From assembly GCA_049600855.1 (NCBI GenBank), contig JBMYQA010000302.1, forward strand, positions 1 through 7,170: a stretch of DNA of 7,170 nt. Reading direction: 5' to 3'. This DNA comes from JBMYQA01 sp049600855. GTDB taxonomy: Bacteria > Bacteroidota > Bacteroidia > Cytophagales > Flammeovirgaceae. How positions within the stretch are numbered: the first letter of the stretch is position 1; the number at the start of each line of letters is the position of its first letter. A model generated the notes under the pieces. That model had not been told where the DNA came from. It saw nothing but the letters and a program-made list of their open reading frames with translations, and ran no database searches. This document shows positions 1 through 7,055 of the stretch, piece after piece. A program made the translations under genes and the position numbers.

Positions 1-3000
1 GACCCTTTCTTTTTCGATATTTCTCCAAGAGAAGCTATCGAGATGAATCCAGCTCAAAAACTGACTTTAGAGATTGTATGGGAAGCATTAGAACATGCTG
101 GTATCCCTTACAAGAATTTAGAGGGAAGTCATACCGGGGTTTTTATGGGATCTGTTTGGAATGACTTTGAGCGTATTCGGATTAAAAAGCAGGCAACGAT
201 TAATCAGCATTCTGCAGTAGGGCAATCACTCAATATTATTGCCAATAGAGTTTCTTATGCGTTTGGTTTTCAAGGACCTAGTATTGTAGTTGATTCAGCT
301 TGTTCATCTTCGTTACTTTCTGTGCATTTAGCATGTCAGAGTCTTCAAACTGGCGATTCCGATTTGGCCATTGCAGGAGGGGTGAATCTAATGCTTGACC
401 CAGAAACATATGTTGCTTTATCAAAGTTTGGTGGCTTATGTGCCGATGGTAAATGTAAAACATTTGATGAAAAAGCAAATGGTTATGTGCGAGGTGAAGG
501 CGCAGGAGTAGTAGTCCTGAAAAGATTATCAGAAGCTAAAAGAGATGGGGATAAAATCTTAGCTGTTGTTAAAGGAAGTGCTGTAAATAATGATGGCTAT
601 AGTAATGGATTAACAGCACCAAACTTAGAAGCTCAAAAAGCGGTATTAAAAGATGCTTGTCGAAGAGCTGGCATTGCTCCTAGCTCAGTGAATTATGTAG
701 AAGCTCATGGTACAGGTACTAAATTGGGCGATCCGATAGAAGTAGAAGCATTAGCGTCTGTATTAACACAGGATAGAAAGGAATCAGAACCATTGCGAAT
801 AGGCTCAGTAAAAACCAATATAGGTCATTTAGAAGGAGCTGCAGGTATCGCAGGTATTATCAAAAGTATATTGATTCTACAAAATCGAGTAATTCCTAAG
901 AGTATCAACTTTGATACACCTAATCCTTTTATTCCTTTTGAGGATTATAATATTCAAGTACAAACAGAAAATGAACCAATTCAGTTATCAAAATATAAAA
1001 AATTTAGAATTGGCGTAAGTGCTTTTGGTTGGGGAGGAACGAATTGCCATGTGTCATTGGAGGAGTATCCTGAAGAATCTAATGAGTTATTCGTGTATTC
1101 TGATGATTCAGACTTGGATATGCTTGCTTCGCTTCGCGAATTGAAGAATACATTGAAGAGGCAATCATATACTACTTCGCTTAAAAACTTATGTGCTGAA
1201 TATGCTTCAGCCAATGAGGATAATAATAAAGCTCATCGAATTGCGTTTAAAGTGTCTTCTTTTAGACAGTTTGATAAGAAATTGAGTGGGATTATTGCCA
1301 GCCAAGGTGAAAAGTACTATGAGAAAGTTTCGAGTAAAAAGAAGAAGCTTGTATATGTATTATCTCCTTATGGTGGACAATATCCGAATATGGGGCTCAA
1401 ACTACTGAAAAATGAATCAGTTTTCAGGAAAAAAATGGAGCTGTGTGACCAAGTATTCATGCGTCATGCTGGGTGGAGTTTGATTCAAAAGCTGAAAAAT
1501 GTTACTGAGGCTGAATTGGAGGACATGTCCATCAATATTCCGTTATCCTATGCTATTCAAATATCCCTTCATGAATTGTATAAATCTTGGGGTATTAAAC
1601 CTGATTTTGTTTTAGGACACAGTATGGGGGAGATTGCAGCCGCACACATAAGTGGGATTCTTTCTTTGGAAGATGCTACCCGAGTGGTTTATCATTATAG
1701 TAGACTACTTCAAGAAACAGCAGGGGATTTGGGAATGGCTGTAGTGAATTACCCCAAAGATATGGTAGAACAGCTGTTAGAAAACTACCCTTCTATTGAA
1801 ATTGCAGGATATAATGCCCCAAACTCTACTAATATTGCAGGGGACAAGCCTTCTATTGATAAGCTGTTGAAAGAAATTCGAAATCGTGGAGGTAAAGCTG
1901 TTAAAATAAATATTCATGTAGCAGCACATACATCCTATATTAAACCTATCATGGATGAGATGGATCGCTCAATAGGACATATCGAGGCGATGGAACCCAT
2001 TATTCCGATGATATCTACTTCTACGGACGAATCAGTAGTAGAACCTTCAGCTATGACTACAAAATATTGGAGTAATAACTTAAGGTATCCTGTAAACTTT
2101 TATCCAGCGATTGAAAAGTTACTAGAAGAAAATACGGTCTTCTTAGAGTTGTCGGTGCATCCTGTATTGCGTTATTACCTCAACAGTACTTTTGTTGCGC
2201 ATAAAATAAATGCATTAGCTCTTTACAGTCTAGAAAAGGAAAAAGAAGATGTCATAGCATGTCAAAACCTATTAGCCTCTTTATACCTAGAAGGATATGA
2301 CATTAATTGGAGTAAGATTTATTCTAAATATCATAACTCTCTCATTAATAAGAAGTCAATTATCCAAGAAGATGAGCCTTACGTATTAACGATGTCGGCA
2401 AAATCTGAGTTTTCGCTAAAGAAATATACGGAGGATTACATCCACTTTATTAAAGAGCAGGTTCATTCGCAAAAGGAACTGTTTGATATGTGTTGTACTG
2501 CTGCTATTAGACGTTCCCATTTTGGAATGCGCTTGGCAGTTGTCGGTAAAAACAAAGAGGAATTTATTGAACAGTTGCAATTCATTGCTGAAGATGAATA
2601 CTTTGAAACTCCTGAAAATTACTTTCAATCAGAAGGGAAGTTAGTTTTCGTGTTTCCCGGACAAGGTTCACAATGGATAGGTATGGGGCAAGAGCTATAT
2701 AAAAAAGAAGAAGTATTTAGGGAAGCCATACAGCTTTGTGATCGTACGCTTAATAAATATGTAGACTGGTCATTGATTGATGTAATCAATAATCCAGAAG
2801 AACGACATTTTAAAGAAATTGATATTATTCAGCCCAGTATTTTTGCCATGCAAGTGGCATTAGCTGAGTTATGGATGTCGTGGGGAGTGATGCCGCATGC
2901 GGTGATTGGACATAGTATGGGCGAGGTGGCTTCAGCCTACATTTCTGGTGCAATTTCTCTCGAAGATGCTGCGCTCATTATCAGTCAGAGAAGCAAAATG

Positions 3001-5124
3001 ATGAAACAGGTAAGTGGTAAAGGAGCGATGTTAATGACTGATCTTACAGTGGATGAAGCAAATGAATTGAAAGGTAAGTTAACTCGAGAAATATCAGTTG
3101 CAGTTAATAACAGTCCAAAATCAAGTGTCTTGGCTGGAGATCATGACTTAATTCATGAATTACAGGTACAACTAGAAAGTGAGGGTAGGTTTGCTCGTAC
3201 TGTCAAAGTTGATGTTGCTTCTCACAGTCATCATATGGATGCCGTTAGCTTGGAATTGAGAGATCAATTAGAACGAGTACAAGCACGCGAATCCGCTATA
3301 CCAATGTATTCTACAGTCTTGAAAGGTAAAAAGCTTTCAGGTGAAGAGATGACGAAAGATTACTGGGTGAAAAACTTGCGAAACACGGTTCAGTTTGCAA
3401 CAGCAATTGAATCACTAGCTCAAGATGAACATGCCGTGTTTATTGAGGTGAGTCCACATCCTGTGTTAACACGTGCTATAGAAGAGAACTTAGATGCAGT
3501 TGGTAAAGAAGGTATCGCTATTCCATCATTATTGAGAAATAAACCAGAACAAGAAGTAATCATCAAGCATCTTGGGGATTTATATTGTGCTGGTTACAAT
3601 CCCAATTGGAGAGATTTTTACCCATCAGCTAGTATGTTAGTTGAATTGCCTGTGTATCCTTGGTATCGTGAGCAATTCCAAATTGAGGATAAATCAGAAG
3701 AGTTTAATCCTTATTTTCAAAAGAGTCCTTTACTTGGTCGTAAAATTAGAATTGCTGATAGTAAGCAAAATCACTATTGGGAGGTGAATCTGAGTACTAA
3801 CCGCTTCCCATTCCTGAAAGATCATCTGATTGAAGGTAAAAACATGTTACCCGTCTCTTGCTACATTGAGATGATTCACGAGGCGGTGAATGAGTTATTT
3901 GATGGGAATGAGACTTTTGCAATTGGTAATCCGCATTTTACCAAACGAATAGAAATATTTGATGAAAAGCCAGTGCAGCTACAAATGAAGGTAAAAGTGA
4001 TGCAGCCAGAACTGTTAGCTTTTAATTTCTATTACCTAGCAGAAAATGCAACTGAGTGGGTTGAGTGTGCCAGTTGTATGGTAAAAAACTTATTAGATGA
4101 AGATGAGGTTGAAGATGCTGAATACATTGATGTAGATATTGCTAGAAGAGAAGAGGCTAGAGAAATTATTGCTCCTGTTGAGTTTTATGATTTTTATAAG
4201 CGACTTAACATTAATTATGGAAATTATTTCCAATGTGTTAGCAAAATTGTATCAAAGGATGAGCACCTATTCCTTAAATTAACTCCTGATCATCGAGTAG
4301 TAAAAAGCTCTGGTCGTTATGGAATCCACCCCACTGTAATGGATGGTTGTTTCCAAGCGGTATTATTAGCAATACCCGAACACAAAAAAGGTGTTGGTTT
4401 CAAGATAGATTCTATCCGTAAGATTAGCTTTTTAAGGAAACCTGATTATGGCGCTCCAATTTGGGTACACATAAAAACGAGAAGACCTTACGATGAGGAG
4501 AAGAAACATTTGATTGCCGATATAATTCTTTTTACAGATGATAATAAGGTGATTTGTACCATTAAACGATTAAAACTAACAGAATTTGATTATAGCGCTA
4601 GTTCAAGCAAAGAAAATGAAATTATCGAAAACACTCGGTTAAGAGCTGTAAGTGATTCTGTAGGTACTAGCACCGCCACATTGCAACCTTCTAAAAAAGA
4701 AGAGGAAAAGAGTGAAGTATTAACGAAAAAAGTGCAGGTAGCAAGTCTGGAAGTTAAGGAAATTGAGGATATTCTGCGTTCAAGAGTTGCATCATTCATT
4801 AAGGCCAATAAATCTAGAGTGGGATTAAAGCAAGACTTTAAGAGTCTTGGTATTGATTCTCTCATGGTCATGAAACTCAAAGTGATTATTGAACAAGAAT
4901 TTGGTGTTGCTATACAAACTACTGCTTTTTGGACATATGCTAATATTAAGCAATTTGCTAAGTTTCTTGCGAAAGAGCTGGGGGAACAACAGCCGCTTGC
5001 TATACAACATGAACGTATAAAAGTAGCTGAGGAAGTAACTAGTACGATTGAAGCGGATGTGGCACAATTAGGAGTAGATGAATTATTAGCAGAGCTAGAG
5101 AAAGAATTAGCAACACTTTCATAA
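1..5124 (+). CDS. Type I polyketide synthase, KS-AT-AT-DH-ACP module (5'-partial)
   Basis: The reading frame is open from the first base, and the translation begins inside a KS domain ('DPFFFDISPREA'). The ATG at 43 is therefore an internal Met, the true start is upstream, and roughly 70 N-terminal KS residues are missing. Numbering residues from base 1: KS to about 352 with Cys101 (SACSSS), His236 (EAHGTGT) and His276 (NIGH). KS-AT linker follows to about 449. AT1 spans about 450-745 with Ser541 (GHSMGE) and His643. A second KS-AT-type linker covers about 793-880. AT2 spans about 881-1180 with GQGSQ at 887-891, Ser972, Arg997 and His1075. A post-AT linker ends in 'LPVYPWYRE'. DH spans about 1242-1530 with HxxxGxxxxP (His1275) and DxxxQ (Asp1448). 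ACP spans about 1585-1660 with phosphopantetheine Ser1620 (GIDSL). An acidic C-terminal docking helix follows. There is no KR, ER or TE. By family knowledge it elongates a polyketide chain on its ACP in the cytosol. AT2 has VASH rather than HAFH near its His, so malonyl versus methylmalonyl specificity is not settled. AT1 lacks the extender-binding Arg and is probably a starter or editing domain. The family assignment is very secure; the product is unknown. Confidence 0.96.
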   Translation, partial: DPFFFDISPREAIEMNPAQKLTLEIVWEALEHAGIPYKNLEGSHTGVFMGSVWNDFERIRIKKQATINQHSAVGQSLNIIANRVSYAFGFQGPSIVVDSACSSSLLSVHLACQSLQTGDSDLAIAGGVNLMLDPETYVALSKFGGLCADGKCKTFDEKANGYVRGEGAGVVVLKRLSEAKRDGDKILAVVKGSAVNNDGYSNGLTAPNLEAQKAVLKDACRRAGIAPSSVNYVEAHGTGTKLGDPIEVEALASVLTQDRKESEPLRIGSVKTNIGHLEGAAGIAGIIKSILILQNRVIPKSINFDTPNPFIPFEDYNIQVQTENEPIQLSKYKKFRIGVSAFGWGGTNCHVSLEEYPEESNELFVYSDDSDLDMLASLRELKNTLKRQSYTTSLKNLCAEYASANEDNNKAHRIAFKVSSFRQFDKKLSGIIASQGEKYYEKVSSKKKKLVYVLSPYGGQYPNMGLKLLKNESVFRKKMELCDQVFMRHAGWSLIQKLKNVTEAELEDMSINIPLSYAIQISLHELYKSWGIKPDFVLGHSMGEIAAAHISGILSLEDATRVVYHYSRLLQETAGDLGMAVVNYPKDMVEQLLENYPSIEIAGYNAPNSTNIAGDKPSIDKLLKEIRNRGGKAVKINIHVAAHTSYIKPIMDEMDRSIGHIEAMEPIIPMISTSTDESVVEPSAMTTKYWSNNLRYPVNFYPAIEKLLEENTVFLELSVHPVLRYYLNSTFVAHKINALALYSLEKEKEDVIACQNLLASLYLEGYDINWSKIYSKYHNSLINKKSIIQEDEPYVLTMSAKSEFSLKKYTEDYIHFIKEQVHSQKELFDMCCTAAIRRSHFGMRLAVVGKNKEEFIEQLQFIAEDEYFETPENYFQSEGKLVFVFPGQGSQWIGMGQELYKKEEVFREAIQLCDRTLNKYVDWSLIDVINNPEERHFKEIDIIQPSIFAMQVALAELWMSWGVMPHAVIGHSMGEVASAYISGAISLEDAALIISQRSKMMKQVSGKGAMLMTDLTVDEANELKGKLTREISVAVNNSPKSSVLAGDHDLIHELQVQLESEGRFARTVKVDVASHSHHMDAVSLELRDQLERVQARESAIPMYSTVLKGKKLSGEEMTKDYWVKNLRNTVQFATAIESLAQDEHAVFIEVSPHPVLTRAIEENLDAVGKEGIAIPSLLRNKPEQEVIIKHLGDLYCAGYNPNWRDFYPSASMLVELPVYPWYREQFQIEDKSEEFNPYFQKSPLLGRKIRIADSKQNHYWEVNLSTNRFPFLKDHLIEGKNMLPVSCYIEMIHEAVNELFDGNETFAIGNPHFTKRIEIFDEKPVQLQMKVKVMQPELLAFNFYYLAENATEWVECASCMVKNLLDEDEVEDAEYIDVDIARREEAREIIAPVEFYDFYKRLNINYGNYFQCVSKIVSKDEHLFLKLTPDHRVVKSSGRYGIHPTVMDGCFQAVLLAIPEHKKGVGFKIDSIRKISFLRKPDYGAPIWVHIKTRRPYDEEKKHLIADIILFTDDNKVICTIKRLKLTEFDYSASSSKENEIIENTRLRAVSDSVGTSTATLQPSKKEEEKSEVLTKKVQVASLEVKEIEDILRSRVASFIKANKSRVGLKQDFKSLGIDSLMVMKLKVIIEQEFGVAIQTTAFWTYANIKQFAKFLAKELGEQQPLAIQHERIKVAEEVTSTIEADVAQLGVDELLAELEKELATLS

Positions 5125-5348
5125 GATAAGGTGGATTTTGCAAAAGGATGATGAAGATAATTTGCTGATTAGAAGTCTACACAATTTAGCAACTAGGCTC
5201 CTTTAATAATAAACCAATAAATTAAACTCTAATTTATTCCGAAAGCAAAGCGGAATAAGTTTTAGAAAAAAATCAACATATATATCTAATTACAGCAATT
5301 ATTCTAAAGTCCTAAATTAAAGAATGGATATACTAAAATATTAAAATT
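5125..5348. other. Intergenic region between the two PKS genes
   Basis: This 224-base gap is strongly AT-rich. It contains one clear structured element, the hairpin at 5231-5261, and no convincing gene. I found no clean Bacteroidota-type -7 box (TAnnTTTG) at a sensible distance from the downstream start. The only TTTG (5348-5351) overlaps that start and has a mismatched upstream half. An in-frame TAA at 5334-5336 limits how far upstream the second PKS gene can begin. The gap is longer than is usual between collinear PKS genes in one operon, which leaves room for a separate promoter that I cannot point to. Confidence 0.7.
5231..5263 (+). terminator. Terminator-like hairpin after the first PKS gene
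   Basis: The arms at 5231-5241 (AATTTATTCCG) and 5251-5261 (CGGAATAAGTT) pair over 11 bp with one T-G wobble, around a 9-base loop (AAAGCAAAG). A TTTT run at 5260-5263 overlaps the end of the 3' arm. It lies about 107 bases after the stop codon of the first PKS gene. The stem is A/T-rich with a three-base G/C core next to the loop, and the T tract is short, so it could be a weak or leaky intrinsic terminator or an mRNA-stabilising/processing stem. The structure is visible in the sequence; its function is inferred. Confidence 0.55.
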
Positions 5349-7055
5349 TTGGAGACTCAAACTAGTAAAGAAACACTTTCAGGCGATGTACTGAAAGCAA
5401 AGCTTCGGGAAGCATTAATTGCCATCAAGAAGCTCAAAAAAGAAGTGGCAGATCATACAGGTGTTGGTCATGAAGATATCGCGATTGTTGGAATGGCTTG
5501 CCGTTTTCCTGGAGGAATTAAAGACCTAAAAGGATATTGGGACTTACTCGAGGGAGCTAAAAATGTGATCACTGAAATTCCGAAACAACGTTGGGATAAT
5601 GACTACTTCTACCAAGAAGAAGAAAAAAAAGAAGGTAAAATTAATACCAAATACGGTGGGTTTATTGATGATGTTGAACTGTTTGATAATACCTATTTTG
5701 GCATTTCGCCAATAGAGGCGAAATACATGGACCCTCAACAACGCTTACTATTAGAAGTAACTTGTGAAACACTTGAGCATGCTGGAATAAATATTCAATC
5801 TTTACAAGGAAGTGATACTGGTGTTTTTGTGGGTTCCGCAGCGAATGATTATAGCAGAAAACACTTGAACTCTCCCAATAATCACGACATCAGTGCGTAC
5901 TCGATTACTGGAGGGGAGCTGTATGCTATTCCTGGAAGAATTTCCTACATCTTAGGTTTACAAGGACCGTCTTCCTTAGTAAGCACAGCTTGTTCGTCTT
6001 CCTTAGTGGCTATTCATCAAGCATGTCAAAGTTTATTGTTACGCGAATCCAACTTGGCCTTAGCAGGAGGGTCTAATCTAATGATTAGTCCTGAACCTTA
6101 TATTGCCCTTTCTCAAATGGGAGCATTATCTGTAGATGGGCAGTGTAAAGCCTTTGATGCAAAAGCAAACGGCTATGTGAGAGGAGAAGGAGTAGGGATG
6201 GTAGCATTAAAACGATTGAGCGATGCCGAGAAAGATGGCGATGAAATATTAGCCGTCATTAAAGCAACTGCTGTTAATCAAGACGGGAAAAGTAATGGCT
6301 TTACTGCTCCTAATGTAAAAGCTCAAGAAAAGCTCATAGAAACAGCATTAGCTAAATGCGGATTAGATATTTCGCAGATCGATTTGATTGAAGCTCATGG
6401 AACAGGTACCCCACTTGGCGATCCTATAGAATTGCAGGCCATCACTAATGTGATTAAGCGTTCAGCTCAAAAAAGAGAAAAACCATTGTTAATAGGTACT
6501 GTAAAATCAAACTTTGGGCATACAGAAGGGGCAGCAGGCGTAGCAGGATTAATTAAGATGGTGTTGGCTATTCAACATCAAAAAGTGCCTCAAAGTTTAC
6601 ATTTTGAAACACCCAATCCATATTATAAATGGGATGAAAATCATATCAAGGTTCCCCAAAAAACGTTGGATTGGCAAAAAGATTCTGCGAGAGTAGGCGG
6701 AATAAGTAGCTTCGGTGTAAGCGGTACAAATGCCCATGCAATTGTTGCAGAATATGTGCCAACAGCAGCGGAATCACTTCCGACTCCAGAAACAGGGATA
6801 CATTTATTGCCCATTTCAGCAAACTCCTTTGAGGCTATACAAGCATATGCGGCTAAATATGCAGCACATTTTGAAGGAATCGCTGAGAAAGAAATCTATC
6901 ATCATACCGCTTCGGCACTGTATAATAGAACACAACTCAAGAATCGTGTGGTATTAGCGGCAAGCAGCAAAGATAGTTTAATGCATAAGTTGAAGGAGTT
7001 GGCTGCTGATCGCTTAACTATTTTTACAGCTATCGATGCTGAAAAAGGACTATAA
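5349..7055 (+). CDS. Type I polyketide synthase ketosynthase with docking helix, ending before the AT domain
   Basis: The product has 568 residues if translation starts at TTG 5349. That start is chosen because an in-frame TAA lies at 5334-5336 and no in-frame ATG occurs before the coiled coil and KS; no Shine-Dalgarno sequence precedes it. Residues about 14-34 form a basic amphipathic helix typical of N-terminal PKS docking regions. The KS runs from about 43 ('DIAIVGMACRFPGG') to about 467. Its catalytic triad is intact: Cys215 (STACSSS), His350 (EAHGTGT) and His391 (FGH). Residues about 480-560 are a recognisable KS-AT linker ('LLPISANSFEAI', then 'NRVVLAAS'). The stop comes where the AT motif GQGxQ should appear, and no AT, ACP or TE is found in any frame of the remaining bases. 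By family knowledge it would accept the chain from the upstream ACP and perform a decarboxylative condensation, but it needs an AT and ACP from elsewhere. It could be a genuine split module, a gene broken by insertion or mutation near 7055, or an assembly artefact. The KS assignment is very secure; whether the gene is intact is open. Confidence 0.9.
   Translation: METQTSKETLSGDVLKAKLREALIAIKKLKKEVADHTGVGHEDIAIVGMACRFPGGIKDLKGYWDLLEGAKNVITEIPKQRWDNDYFYQEEEKKEGKINTKYGGFIDDVELFDNTYFGISPIEAKYMDPQQRLLLEVTCETLEHAGINIQSLQGSDTGVFVGSAANDYSRKHLNSPNNHDISAYSITGGELYAIPGRISYILGLQGPSSLVSTACSSSLVAIHQACQSLLLRESNLALAGGSNLMISPEPYIALSQMGALSVDGQCKAFDAKANGYVRGEGVGMVALKRLSDAEKDGDEILAVIKATAVNQDGKSNGFTAPNVKAQEKLIETALAKCGLDISQIDLIEAHGTGTPLGDPIELQAITNVIKRSAQKREKPLLIGTVKSNFGHTEGAAGVAGLIKMVLAIQHQKVPQSLHFETPNPYYKWDENHIKVPQKTLDWQKDSARVGGISSFGVSGTNAHAIVAEYVPTAAESLPTPETGIHLLPISANSFEAIQAYAAKYAAHFEGIAEKEIYHHTASALYNRTQLKNRVVLAASSKDSLMHKLKELAADRLTIFTAIDAEKGL

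Noticed and set aside
43..45. ATG at 43 as the start of the first PKS gene
   Set aside because: The frame is open to base 1 and the 14 preceding codons encode conserved KS sequence (DPFFFDISPREA), so this Met is internal.
5138..5206. Short TTG-initiated frame of about 22 codons in the intergenic region, preceded by an AGGTGG-like stretch and encoding an amphipathic peptide
   Set aside because: It is very short, starts with TTG at a tight spacing from the purine stretch, and has no recognisable family; chance is the simplest explanation.
5324..5344. ATG at 5324 as an upstream start for the second PKS gene
   Set aside because: It is out of frame with the KS and reaches TAA after six codons.
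5344..5351. Bacteroidota-type -7 promoter box (AAATTTTG against TAnnTTTG)
   Set aside because: It has a mismatch in the TA half and overlaps the proposed start codon, so transcription from it would begin inside the gene.
298..6200. Possible direct repeat or gene conversion between the two KS coding regions
   Set aside because: The shared DNA segments follow conserved KS protein motifs and differ at many synonymous positions, as expected for ordinary paralogous domains.
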